This document shows positions 36,941 through 48,999 of a stretch of 64,000 nucleotides of DNA, piece after piece; the first letter of the stretch is position 1, and the number at the start of each line of letters is the position of its first letter. A program made the translations under genes and the position numbers. Origin of the DNA: Liolophura sinensis (lineage: Eukaryota; Mollusca; Polyplacophora; Chitonida; Chitonidae); NCBI RefSeq assembly GCF_032854445.1, contig NC_088300.1, forward strand, positions 69,664,984-69,728,983. The letters are read 5' to 3'. The notes under the pieces are model-generated. The model was not told the DNA's origin. It did no database searches and worked only from the letters and a program-made list of their open reading frames with translations.

Positions 36941-39900
36941 CAAAATTAATTACATCTAACCTTTAAGATACATTCAAGTTTGCCCCTCAAGAATTGAACT
37001 AGGGTATAAGTTAGAATGTTGATTGACCACTAAGCAAAAAAAAAAAAAAATAAGGTAAAAAGAATGGATAATCCTGAGAAGAAGCTTTATTGATGTTTCG
37101 ATATTTCACCAAAGTTTTGTTCTTTATTATTTTCTCTTTGCTAAACCTTTATCGTTTTGTTACAGGAAATGTCTACATATACCAGATACATGTGTTTAAA
37201 GTTTCCTGAAGTAAAACTTCAAGTGAAACACTAAAACGTCAATAATGCATCTGCCCGTTTTTTTCAGGGTGTCCATGCCGTTTCATTATGAGAAACTAAT
37301 ACAGCTGACCATAAACGTGAAAGCATACTGGATAACTTGACGTACAGATTTTTTATACTATGTATAAAGGAGACTCTTTAGGGGTCACTCAACCGCGAGC
37401 TTCACGATTTGAAGATAAGATGTATATCGCTGGGATGGATAATTAAGACTCAATGTATATGGTCTACAGCCTGGATTCTTCATAATGCAAATGGACATAA
37501 GCCCTTGGCCTTGGTCCTTCTTTAGTTTGTTACACATTCCCATGATATCCCGATACTCGCATTGGTAATGTGGTGGTGGTCTACAAATGAGAGAGTCTCT
37601 GAACTGACTTTGTCAAGTTAACGCAACTGAGCTCCATACACATCCAATGTAAACAGCCGTCCAAACGAACACCGTTCCCGTATAAATGACTTCACACGTG
37701 TTTCTTCTCATTTCAACTCCTGGTATATAAATGATTTCACATATGTCTCTTCCTATTCCATCTTACAGGAGAAGGAATTCTGCTTGTATTACGCGTATTC
37801 ATACTTGATGTATACAAGTCGTCTTCTGCATGGAAATTAGTTAAAACTAGTATTATCCAGTACAAATTCCAAACCGTTGAACAGCGACGGAAGCTAAGAG
37901 GAAGCCAGACTAAAAAGCTCCCTGTAGTGTGCCACTGGTCTGTCCGTGGTTTTGCCCTTGGCTAGTTGTGGCCTGGTTATAGACGGTCACGCATGGCTAG
38001 TTGACCATGCTTATAAACCACAGCAGTAAATCTACACCCTCAGGAGACGAAAGCTAGTTATGTTCATGAGTCTGGAATGTGGATATATCAAAACTATTGT
38101 TACTAGCACATACAGCAGCCCGAAAGTTGCGTTTTATTCTGCAAGATCGAGAATTGTTTTGCAGACATGTCATACAGAGTGTGCCTAGAGGATGTGGTCG
38201 AGGCGGAATCCAAGTTCGCAATGAGAGGTCCGGGTGAATCATCTAATTAGAAACAGTGTCATATTGAGAAGATTGTAAATAAACAGACTGGGCTTGATTG
38301 CTTGGTAATGATTTGGTCCGCATTCTCTGCCCGACCTAGTAGGTACACCTACCGGTTGCACGGGAGTCAGTTCGCAACAAAACTCTCTTAAATCTGAGTC
38401 GTTTTTATAGCACTTTAATAATATTAAATCCAATATGTTGACAATGCTAGGTGAGGAGGAGCGTTTATAATAGTGGGATACTGCTTTATAAAGTATTAGA
38501 AAGTTAACATTTCCCAAATTGTTGTTATCTACCTCCAGCTTATGTCAAATTTACACTTTCAGGTAATAAATTATACTTACGCTAATGCTTGAGGTTTTTA
38601 CGTCGTATTTAACAAATTTGGAGTCATATGACGACGAGGAGTCATTAGATGTGTGTAAATCTATATAGTGTCTTCATGTGGCAGGGTGAGGCCATGCCAC
38701 TGAAGCATAATGCCGAAGACACCAGGCATGACACCCCACCCAGACACACTGTACCCACCGGTCCGATTTCCTTGCTCTAACTTCTCAGTGCTTAGCGCAA
38801 AGCGAGCCAGCAACAAGTACCATTTCTTTGGTAGGACCCTACTCGGGTTTGATTCTGGGTCTCCCGACTTCGAGGCGGATATGTTGGATCATAAATGTTA
38901 AAAATCTTGTATGTAGCATTATAGTAAAATTTGCGAACAAAAATTTGTATGCGGTGTAACAGTTTTATAGGTTACATGTTTGGTTGTTAAAACGCTTAAA
39001 GAATGTTGACAATTCAACATTTGGGGTCTAAAAAGTAATAATACATGAACTTTCTGGACTAGGCGCAAAGATACTTCACAAAAATGAGATAAGCCTACCT
39101 AAATTTGAATCATGTAGTAAGCGTAAAACAAGTGTTTGCATATGTTAGAACAGCAGATGTCTACTTCAAAGTGTGAAGATGTTTGCGCCCTGACCTTTAT
39201 CAGTGGTGCAGCATGCAACCTGCTGCTTGATATCGGCTTTTCGATTTCCTTACGTCACTAGTTCACATTATATATAAAATGCACCTCTTGCTCAAATCTA
39301 ACGCACAACCTGTGGACATTGACAGTTCAATAGAGAATCTGTGCTCACAGAATCAATATTATTTCATTGTCTTAAAGAATAAAACACACCTACATTGAAA
39401 CTTTCAATGCTTCTCACTCGTGAAAATGCGTAAGTCTGGAAATGTAAAAAGTGACAAAAGTCGTGAACACTATTGCAAACTGTCAGCGTTAGAGAAATTC
39501 AGCATTTCTCCGTCATGAATAGGGAACTGTAAGCTAAATAACACTTAGAAAATTCTCAGTGGCAGTTATTTCGGATATTCCGGGCAAAATCACACAAAAT
39601 TTTTTCTTTTCTATTGAAACACATAAAATGATATTCGCTTATGATGTATTATAGATGGAAAACGTGTTTGTTTCACGGCTTTATTTCCAAAATAGCCAAC
39701 TGAAAACCACAGAGCGCTGTTGAAAAGATCTGCAGAGGCGAGAATTTTCTTTTTCATACACATTATGCTCTTCTCAGACAAAACAAAATCTTCGCCATAC
39801 AAAAAAAGTTTATTTTTATTTTCACATTCCCTTTTAACGCCCAGATTCAACAACCAGCCAACGATCGAATCGCCCGGATTCGTTGTTGAAATGCCATAGA

Positions 39901-40631
39901 AAAAATGACGTCGACATTTTCCGGATCCCAATGGATAACTCTACTAGTCACCATTCGATATCTGGTTTCTGGGAGTTGACAAGGAGTCAATAAAATTCTG
40001 GCGGCACGTTCTCCCAATTAAACTTGGGGCAGCTGTTACAGACTACGTCGTGCCTTCCCTTGAGTGGGATAAGATCCATACTCACTGCTTCTCTGCATCT
40101 ACCCGATGTTATCGCTCAGGGTCACATGTGAGTCTCCTACGGGTCACTGAGATGACCCGTCTATGGGCAATTGGCGCTCCTCATGAGTACTGCTACTAAA
40201 GATACATGTTCTCCAATAGCCATCACTTAAGGCGTCCCCTGACATTTACTACTCTCTGGATGGGATGACACGAGTTACTGGAGTCCGAGATTGCAGAACT
40301 AATGGCCGGACGTCATGAGACTGAAATATGATCTGTTCTAAGAACACTATTCATAGAAACAGCAAAATTGCCACGCAACTGTGCATGATATCAGTGAAAT
40401 AGCACCCATGAACCGTAGCTTCTTTGATTTTTTTTAGACATTTATAGCTTTTTTGCCTGAGACACAAGGATTTATGCGAAGTTCTTTCTTTCTAATATCA
40501 AAGCGACTCTCTTAACCAAGTATGCATTCATACAGAACATTGGGTAATACAAAATGTTGTCCTAATCAGAACTCAGCAGACTGGACATTAATCAAAGCAG
40601 GAGATGTAACAGACAGAAAAACTTGTGTTTA
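36941..40631. other. Intergenic with one small tandem duplication
   Basis: TATAAATGA(C/T)TTCACA occurs at 37681 and 37726 (45-bp period, two degenerate copies). A poly-A run is at about 37036. The 106-codon frame at 39611-39931 (minus) is featureless. No gene recognised. Confidence 0.4.
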
Positions 40632-40654
40632 CCACCCCCCCATCCCCCACCCCC
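40632..40654. other. C-run cluster, G-quadruplex potential on minus strand
   Basis: Three runs of five to seven C in 23 bp followed by TTTCTGTTTTAG, which also reads as a 3' splice site on the plus strand. The 51 codons after it are open (to 40826) but unrecognised. Confidence 0.5.
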
Positions 40655-40826
40655 TTTCTGTTTTAGACGTATGAAACTGGCAGTGATCGGAGACTTGGTT
40701 CGAAGGGAAGCAGACGTATTCGGCTATTTCGAGCTAATTCCCGTTTACTTTTCCCCACGAGATCGTGAACAAGCTCACGTTAAGTGTAGCCAAGACATTA
40801 GTGTTATATTAGCTCCGGACAGATAG

Positions 40827-42242
40827 CCAAGAATTAGGCTCGGGCGATTCAGGCATCCCCCCAATCGGCTTATTAAAACTCCTCCGTCGTATAGTGGCCT
40901 CCCGTTTTTGGACTGTTGCCTATCGATTCCTATCCAGACGTCTATCAACGCGTATAATTCGAGGAAGGTTTGTTACGATCTCAAAGCAAGTTAATCAAAA
41001 AGAACCACACAAGTTAATTTGTAAGTATGCTGCCAATGCATCCTGTCTGACATGAAGGCCTTTGTGGAGGACATCTCATTCCACAAAGAAGCACACCTTT
41101 GACGGCAACTATTTGCTAACAAAGAATACATCAGCTAGACCTTGGCATCTACTTAATAGAGCTTCGCGAAACGTGGAGAAATGAGCAGTTAATCGACAGT
41201 CCGTTAAAGTCCTAAATATATAATGGAGGAAACAATGTTCGTTTGAACAAACATACTATGGTCATGGACAACTCATTAGTGAACAGTTCTGTGTGTAAAT
41301 GTAAAAAATCTAGAAGGATCTTGTTTCATAAATCTCACCGTATGAAGCTGCCTTATCAACCGACTTTCTTAGAAACACAAGACATGTAGTTTCAAACTGG
41401 ATTGATTCAGGCTTCACAGAAATCACATCTATTAATGCAATGAATGTGCGATCTTAAAATTCACGACACACACACTTTTAGCGATTTTGATCACTGACTA
41501 TTTCCTGCGTCAAAACCAATACTCTGTGGAACAAGGCTGTTCAAGACGTATATTATTCACAATTTATCGGTACAAGATGGCGACTTGAATGAGACGAGAC
41601 TGGGTCTGGTGCTAAATAATGATGACATCATTTTTATGCCTTTATTTAACCGCTCTTAAAATATTATAAAGACAGCAAGGTGTCGTGAATTTTACATCCT
41701 ACATATTGTTGTAAAGGGCGAAACATACATGAAGTAGTCACCTTTCAAAAAGAAAGCTCTTCCTCATCGACTCTGCAGCAAATGAATGTGCGCCTTTATT
41801 TCATGGATTTCCTAATATAAAGCAGACATCTGGCGGAATTTCGATATGGTACGAGACAGTAAAGTACACGGGTAGTAGAGTTCCCGAAAATGGGGTGTTA
41901 AATATACATGTTTAAACAGAAAAGAGTGTGCATTAACAATCTCCTATCTAGTGTTTGTATTAGCACTAAAACGATTGTAAAGATATATTAAACCGTTAAA
42001 ACCCAATGTTACCACCTAAACGTGAACGCTCAGAGATGACTAAAGTCATCATAACGTGGAAATAAGGTGCACAAATAACGGTAACATATTGCGACAAATA
42101 CACTGACATACACAGAATATAAAGGCTTAAATACCTATTGATTGTCGAGCATCAGTTGTGGGGTGTTGATATTCGAATCTTCATGTAGAAAACCCGTAAC
42201 GCTCGGTGGATTATGGAGGACAAATTGCAGGGAATGAGCTCG
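40827..42242. other. Intergenic, nothing recognised
   Basis: No array, retroposon or coding signature recognised. Confidence 0.4.
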
Positions 42243-42400
42243 CTATGTCTTGCCGACCAAAAGATGGCGGATCAGCTTGGTTGCTAGCCCCGGCTTGACG
42301 CACAGCCGTTCTAACGGTGTCTTCTCTGCGGCAGTCTCACACGGCAGCTTCAGCACGAGTCCACGACGACAACATGATTGGGGGCGTATGTCCAGCTCTT
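42243..42400 (-). CDS. Candidate terminal coding exon, weakly ankyrin-repeat-like
   Basis: On the minus strand a pyrimidine-rich stretch ending CTCTCGCCCAG (AG at 42402-42401) is followed by about 52 open codons to TAG at 42245-42243. Third positions are G/C-rich, unlike the surrounding AT-rich DNA, which suggests coding use. The segment containing KTPLERLCVKPG, then LIRHLL, fits the spacing of an ankyrin repeat (TPL, then a Gly, then a hydrophobic xxLL helix), but a single weak match is not enough to name a family. No matching upstream exon was recognised in the window. The opposite strand also holds a 146-codon open frame over 42250-42690, so the openness may reflect local base composition. 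Confidence 0.2.
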
Positions 42401-42899
42401 CTGGGCGAGAGGCGAGAGTCAGATTAGCCCTAGCCAAGATTGCGGCCAGTGAGAGATCGGAATGCCGAGACGCTGGTATGCCTATACTTCAAGAAACGAT
42501 ATTCATGGCCGTATACAATGACCCGGTTCGATCCGCACTAGGTCGCTTATTCCTGCTGGCCAACAGTGTCAGAGCTTTAGTCGGAAAAAAGTATGGGAAC
42601 ATGCTTGTTAGAACCATTGCGTTCTTCTCTGTTGGTGAAACACTTGTTGTTGAGCGAAGCCTTCCATTATCGCGATCGATACGGTGGTAATCAGCAAAAC
42701 GCAGAGCATACGTAGCTTTTATCTCCACGCGGTAGGCCACAGTTGCGGAGCGATGTCTGTGGCAGGCCGTTATTATACTTCGTCCAGTTCCCACCTGGCA
42801 CTGGCCATTCCGGATGCAGGGGAACAGGCCAGCTTCGCCAAAACACGGACTAGAACGAAGATGTGGTCAACTACGCGTCACAGGATGTAATCAAGATTT

Positions 42900-43480
42900 C
42901 AACGTCAGACTTTAAACTCAGCTGACCTATAACAGATCAGGAAAAAACGCCAGTCCGCGCGTTATCGAAGTGAAATAATGGCGGAATAGGAATCTGTCAA
43001 GGTGTATCATTTGCCTAGAGCCTGACATTTGAGTCATTCGTTTTTAGCTTTAGTTTCAATCACATCTCCAGCAACGTGATGAAAATAGTCGGCTTAACAA
43101 TCGGAAAGCTGCTCTAATTAGCGTCATGTTATTTCTCACTTCCATTGCTAGTGGTTCACTGCTAATTGGGATGATACAAGACGCCGCTGTCTCCTGTCGC
43201 TCTCGTTCAGAAGTTGCAATTAGGGTCGTCAAACATAGGCATCTGTTGATAGCAGCTAGCTGCTCAAGCGTACTAATTAATAACTAATCAATCGATCCAC
43301 TTTTACGGTCTCTCGAGCAATTGACAAAATCGTGTAACGACGACAAGTTGTTTTCTTCTCTGGAAGAGGGGGCTATTAATTTGAAGCGGAAACTAGCTGA
43401 GCCCTCTGAGGTGAGATTGGGTTGCCAAGTCATCTCTCACATGGACGCTACCATCGCTTATTCGGCGGAAAGAATTCGTG
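42900..43480. other. Non-coding stretch rich in homeodomain-type core motifs
   Basis: No long frame, no repeat. CTAATTAGCG (43114), GCTAATTGGG (43161), GCAATTAGGG (43216) and ACTAATTAATAACTAATCAA (from 43272) cluster within about 180 bp of balanced-composition sequence. Compatible with an enhancer, but such motifs are common in AT-rich DNA. Confidence 0.2.
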
Positions 43481-44000
43481 TAAGCTGAAGTCACACGTGG
43501 ATGCGGTGGTGTATTTCGCCTTTTCATTGTCATTTGAAAAAAAATAAATACCGTCAAATTCACTTATAACCCATTTATAAACTTCCCATCAAGGTTTTTT
43601 TTTACTTAGAAAAGAGCCTATTTTAGGTAGCTCAGAATGAAAAAAGCAAGAAAACAGAAGTTTTCAAACGGAAATATGAAATCTGAATATCAAGAAAGTG
43701 TAGCTACTTAAAGCTTTGAAACTATAAACATTTCTGCTGAGAAATGACACGACATTTGTGATGGTCCTTAAGCTCCTTCTGAGTCTTTTTACAGGGCGTG
43801 TGTTGTGATTTATTTGTTTTTTGTTTTCTCTACCTTAGTTATGTTTTGGTATAAACACAAGTTCATTCAACAGTGTGGGACATTTGGGTAATTGGGGTGT
43901 TTCGAGTTCGAAATCTTTTGTCGTTAAAGGTAAAAACAGTCTTGCGGGATCATGTGACTTGTGAAAAATGTTAGGCAAAGCTTGTTGACAGTAATTTACC

Positions 44001-44211
44001 GAATTTCATTTCTTCTTTCAGAGGCATTTAGGAATTGGGATGGTATAGATTGGCAGAGGCATTACTTATGGATAACAATTCCTGGATTTATTGTGTTGGT
44101 GACGTTTCGATGTAGGTTTGATAACGATGTAAGAACCTACTTCGAAACGTCACCAACACAATAAATCCAGGAATTGTTATCCATAAGTAATGCCTCTGCG
44201 AATTTCATTTC
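44001..44211. repeat. Near-perfect hairpin (66-bp inverted repeat) inside 12-bp direct repeats
   Basis: Left arm 44053-44118 and right arm 44134-44199 are reverse complements at 65 of 66 positions. The loop is 15 nt (TGATAACGATGTAAG) and the single mismatch is at 44111. The 12-mer GAATTTCATTTC occurs at 44001-44012 and again at 44200-44211, abutting the right arm. The segment between the direct repeats is 187 bp. Possible origins: a foldback or MITE-type insertion with target duplication, a replication template switch, or an assembly artefact. No transposase frame is present. Confidence 0.9.
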
Positions 44212-44349
44212 AACCAGAACAAAACACACGAAAAAGATCCAATAGCGATACAAATTCATCAAAGGTTAGACACTGACAATCTTCTTTCCTAAATGATAAA
44301 GTTTCCATGTGACGTCATGATACGGTGGCCTGCAGATGCCAATACATTT

Positions 44350-44400
44350 CTTGATTTGTTATTTGACTGGAGACATACTCAAAAATATTTCAGTAATAAG
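44350..44400 (-). repeat. SINE family A, tiny tail relic
   Basis: TTGTTATTTGACTGG followed by ACATACTCAAAAATATTTCA resembles the tail end of the family with a short deletion. Too short to be certain. Confidence 0.35.
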
Positions 44401-45770
44401 CAATTTTGAAGTGGGACGACCAATTCTACCAGCTAACAATTGTCATAGCCAGCTTTATTCTATCCTGTCAGTGTGCTATGGACAGCTGTTACAGAAGGTT
44501 GTGTCGGAATTTCTTTAGATAGAGCTCAACCTGGATGACAGATTAGATCGAGTCTCTATCCAGCGTGCCGTCCAAACAGAGTGACAACAGCAATTTTTGG
44601 ACATCCGTGATAACTCTGGTGTGGATGAGGAGCCTTGTAGGGAAGTAACTGGCCACCAAGCAGCGCGTCTACCAAGCCCCCCGCTTCAGAATGACAACGT
44701 GTGTCTATTGTACAAATATCCCACGTTTAACTATAGAGCTATTATTAGCCATGCTCATCACAATATCACAACGGTAATGGATATTTCAACAATTGTCCAC
44801 CGTGATGGCAAAATTCCTTTTTCTCGATCTTATAGGACGAATACGTAAATACGGAGCACCACGTGCTATCTCCATATGCTTGCTGATTTGCTAGGAGATC
44901 CTATTTAAAATGGCGATTTAAAAACCAAGTGAAATGTGTATTTCTTGAAATTCTAGGAAGAGACCACTTGGATTATATAGAAAAGCTTTCGAATATGTTC
45001 TGAAATAGCACATATTTGCAATTTACATGACCATGGCAACAATAGATGATCGAAACTATGAGGTGGCTTGACCGCAAATGTACGACGTTATGTGTGCAGG
45101 AGCGAGTTGGTTCAAGCTGGCAGAACAGCTGCAGGACGCCAAAAGCAGATCCCTGATAAGATGGTCGTTTTCGTTACGGGCTATTTTAATACCTCTATAA
45201 ATTTAGTCTTCCCTAGCTGACATGGGTTTTAAATTAGGCCTTATCAAAATTCCATTCCTGTATCTCTGAAGCATGAATCGAGGCTCACTAAAAGGAAACA
45301 GGTGCTCTTAGGCCAAGATATAAAGGGGAAAGCATATCTGGGCGCTTTGAACAGAAGCCCGACGAATCGAGATTGGGAGGTTAGCTAACATAGTAATGAT
45401 ATGGAATGTATATAAAGTTACTCATTGTTTACCCTTTCTGCTAATATTTTTGCTTCTCTTGTTATGTTTATAACTATCTGTTTTTTAAATATAGCATTTG
45501 GATGTACATTATAACCATGAAATCAGTTCTCGGCTTTCCTGAACAAAGATTAGTGGCAGCTGACTACTATAAGTGTAATCCTTCATTTATATAATGCTTG
45601 GAGTAGGCTTATGGCCGTTGTCTTGAGAGGCCAGCTAACATCAGCATGGAATAGGGAAAATCTTACTTATACATTGCACACAACATTTTCATCGCTCTGT
45701 CGTTTTGTCACAGAACATAAACGCGAAATCTTATAAATAAATCATGGTGGTGTGACCCTGTCGCTTCCAT
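44401..45770. other. Intergenic, nothing recognised
   Basis: The 83-codon frame at 44597-44848 (plus) has no domain. No repeat recognised. Confidence 0.4.
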
Positions 45771-45931
45771 CGTGTGAGACGACGTTAAATCCCAAGCACT
45801 CACTAACTCACTCATTAGCACTCATTCACTCATTAGTGTGAGACGACGTTAAACCTCAAGCACTCACTCACTCACTCAATAATGTGAGACGAGGTTAAAC
45901 CGCAAGCACTCACTCATTTATAAGTGTGAGA
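45771..45931 (+). repeat. Tandem triplication of a family B-like tail
   Basis: GTGTGAGACGACGTTAAA, then CAAGCACTCACT, occurs three times (starts at about 45772, 45837 and 45883) with variable CACT runs between. This is only the 3' end of the retroposon type seen at 27461 and 61051. The upstream body is not recognisable. Confidence 0.75.
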
Positions 45932-47370
45932 GCAGAAAGGCAGAGGAGTGCCTGAGTCAAGTTAACTTTGAAGTACTGTGGTTTTCTACTTTGTCACATC
46001 CACTGGGTTCAAACTAAAGCAAGGTTTTATGTAAAATAGTTTTTCTCACTTCTTGAGACTGACATCATTATGCTATAACATGACAAATGCTTTAGAGATT
46101 GTCACCCATCATCCGTTAACTTACATACGCATGACCTGTAGTTTGGTTGAAGACAAACTTACTCGATTGTTCTGCACTGGGTGTCATTGAGCGGAATTTA
46201 ATATTCAATGCGTTTGGCGCCGTCGTGCTGTTCTGCAAAGCTCGAACATGACAACTCAATATTTTATCACGTTGATTTACCATCAACGGCTTATGGTGAG
46301 AAACAAATTGGGCTATAGCTTTAAGCTATTTTTCACGCCACGAAAACGTCAGATCCTTTAGCAGCTGCCTTGTTAGTTACGAGGTAATTATCACTTCGTA
46401 GGCTTTACGTTATCTTCTGTCCTTGTCGTTACAGACCAAATGAAAATCGTATTATTTCTTATTTGGTTAACGTCAAATTAAAGAATATTTCACTTTTGCG
46501 ATGCGGATTAGCTACACGGGCGGAGAATCCAGAGTGTTCAGAATAAACCACGGGGTCTGAGGAAACAACTGTCTCAACCAAATCTCAGAACCAGCTAGAT
46601 GTTCATACCACAATGGTCCAAGGCAAACAATCTCCAACAAACGTGTAAGACTGTGATCGCTGTGTGCTACTTACTATAAACAAAGCACCTATAGAAGAGT
46701 AGAACCAGGAGACCTTCGAAAAGTAATCGCCCGAGTCTGAACTGCAACATCCGATGTGACCGAGCCATTGAATAACAAGCATTTAACTACGCTCTCACGA
46801 TCAGTCCAATATATGATTTCTGTATTAAGACGTTTTTCTGTGTATAATTTAACACACACATATCGAGAAACACGGAAATCATGAAAATCTGTATAAAGTC
46901 ACTCAATGCACTAAATCTGAAAATCAAGAACAAATTGCCTATTTTGGTAGCGAATACAGAAGCCTTTACACAGATGCCGTGCGGAAATAATTTTATAGTC
47001 TGATGCCAGCCGTAAATCTTGCAAATGAACAAATATTAGAAGTGTCAGATGTGAGATAGTTGTTCGGCAACTGGGCGATTCCTAGGGTACGGGCAGGTGC
47101 AGGCAATGCCAGCAAACTGCTTTAACAAGCCTCTAGAAGGTTCACTCGAACGCCAGTCACATTACGGAACTGGATTTACAGCTGCGTCTCAACTTGCTCT
47201 ATACTTTGCGTCAATACAAATATATAATGCATTTAGGGATCCACTGGTGCCTTTCGTTCGCCCCGTTCGCCACACACGATTTAAGCCGATTTAGATGCCG
47301 CAGCTAGATCACTGATGAGAACGGAAGTTCTAAACTGCAGTTGGAAACCAACGATGTAGATATTTGATGA
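45932..47370. other. Intergenic, nothing recognised
   Basis: AAAGAATATTTCACTTTTGC at about 46481 may be another minute family A relic. Otherwise unique AT-rich DNA. Confidence 0.35.
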
Positions 47371-47372
47371 TA

Positions 47373-47400
<28 letters not shown>
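47371..47400. repeat. (TA)n microsatellite
   Basis: About 14 TA units. Confidence 0.9.
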
Positions 47401-47403
<3 letters not shown>

Positions 47404-47509
47404 GATCTGCATTGTAAACGGGAATCGATGTCATCTTTGCACACAACATTTTCCTATTAGTAAGGCCACATATGGCAGTTTTTTGTTGCGTCTTTTTTTG
47501 GCCCCCTTC

Positions 47510-47544
47510 TTAGGAATAGAGGTCAGTTCAAGATTCTGCTGTGT
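47510..47544. repeat. Dispersed 33-bp repeat, copy 1
   Basis: TTAGGAATAGAGGTCAGTTC, then AAGATTCTGCTGT, recurs at 48511-48543 with one substitution, almost exactly 1 kb away. Weak similarity continues about 70 bp further, so this may be part of a longer, older duplication. Confidence 0.65.
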
Positions 47545-47834
47545 ACTAAAAATGTATTATTTATATGAACAACACATGCAGATGGCTATGATCTTGTATT
47601 CCACATACATTGTAAATGGGATTTGTAAAACATGCTTGCAACCATTTGTTTTAACAACATGTTTCATTTAGCGACCTCTTTGGTATAAAGTTGTCAATCC
47701 TGAAGGGATAGTCGAATAACAAAAATTAAAAAGCGCTACCGTTATTCCATATGATCAATCGCACCGTGTTAGCGTTGTGTGTGGAATGCAAATTTCTTTG
47801 TTCTTGTAGTCTACTGCCAGTATGGCACGCATAT

Positions 47835-47950
47835 CTGTAGGTCACATATGGAGAAGTCCGTCAGTAACTTGCCAAAGGTCGATGGTTTACTCTGGGCACT
47901 CTGGTTTCTTCCATAAACTTCCACCGGAGTACAAATGACAAATTTTCTTT
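47835..47950 (+). repeat. SINE body fragment (family C-like)
   Basis: CCGTCAGTAACTTGCCAAAG, then GGTCGATGGTTTACTCTGGG and CACTCTGGTTTCTTCCA, parallels the body of family A (GGTCGTGGGTTTCCCCCGGG, CTCTGCCCGGTTTCCTCCC). This suggests a related central domain in a different SINE. No intact tRNA head is visible. Confidence 0.45.
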
Positions 47951-48012
47951 GGTTAAATTACAACCAAAGAAATGTAATAAAATAAATATACCACGGCAAA
48001 AGTGTTGATTTT

Positions 48013-48028
48013 GGGGGGTTGGGGGGGG
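48013..48028 (+). other. G-run, quadruplex potential
   Basis: Six G, two T, then eight G. Too few separate runs for a canonical four-tract motif unless a run is split. Confidence 0.4.
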
Positions 48029-48051
48029 AGAGCAATTACTTGTTGAAAGCT

Positions 48052-48118
48052 TGTTCAGGCTATATAATGTATGTTCAGGTTATACAAGGTTTGTTCAGGC
48101 TACAGAAGGTTTGTTCAG
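48052..48118. repeat. 20-bp tandem repeat, 3.3 copies
   Basis: TGTTCAGGCTACAGAAGGTT-type units start at 48052, 48072, 48092 and 48112 (last partial). Exact 20-bp period. Confidence 0.85.
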
Positions 48119-48510
48119 AACGTCAGATAGTGGTATTATTGTGCGTATAGCTCAAACCCCCACGCAGCGGTAAGTACTTCTAGATAATTACTATATGGGA
48201 TTCAAATTACAGACAATGGTAAGCTGTGAAAGCGGAACGAAGTTGGCCCATCTGAGGAATTCTCTATCTACATGTGGTTTAAATTAATACCATTCGTACA
48301 GGAGCTTTGCGTCGTCAAGTCCAGGTGATGGCTCATGCATTCTCATGTGCGCTAGCGGTTTGGTCATAGACCTAATGACTTTTAATCACACTTTAAAGGG
48401 TTTCCTTAACTAGATTTCGTCTCGGTCTCATTTGCTGTATCCATTCCAGGAGCGACTTGGCCTGGCTTTTCGCGTGATCAAGCAGAATTATACACGCCAT
48501 ATAGTGTCAT

Positions 48511-48543
48511 TTAGGAATAGAGGTCAGTTCAAGATTCTGTTGT
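48511..48543. repeat. Dispersed 33-bp repeat, copy 2
   Basis: Partner of 47510-47544. Same orientation, one substitution. Confidence 0.65.
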
Positions 48544-48999
48544 CAATTAAAAAGTCTGTCTAGTATGGTTAATTTGGGAATTCTAACGTGCAAATGACTA
48601 TCATGTTCGTGCATGGAGACATTAGTTCACGACAGAGCAAAGAATATTGCCCATAAGAAGATGTCTATTAGCAGTCAAATGTAAATAACGAAGTTCTTAT
48701 TCAGGTAACTGGCAAAAACTAATGTTTATTTTCGGAATTTGTGAGCCATTGTTGTATTTTTGTCTCGGTGATTGTGGCCCATGCAGCATCTGGGGATTTG
48801 ATTTCTCCGATTGTGGAAGCAGACATGTATGATTTGTATCAGATTATAAGAGACTGTGTATTAATGGTTTCTAGTGGCTAAGACGTAAGCACAAATTTCT
48901 GCGGCCTTATCGAAATAAAATATTGATCAGTAAATGTCGTTAATATCTCCGGCGAGCTTTGAAACTCGATGAGATATTGCGACTAACAGAATTAATGCA

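Noticed and set aside
42250-42690. 146-codon open frame on the plus strand
   Set aside because: It begins at TTG, not ATG, has no domain or membrane pattern, and overlaps open frames on the other strand. It is best explained by local GC-richer composition.
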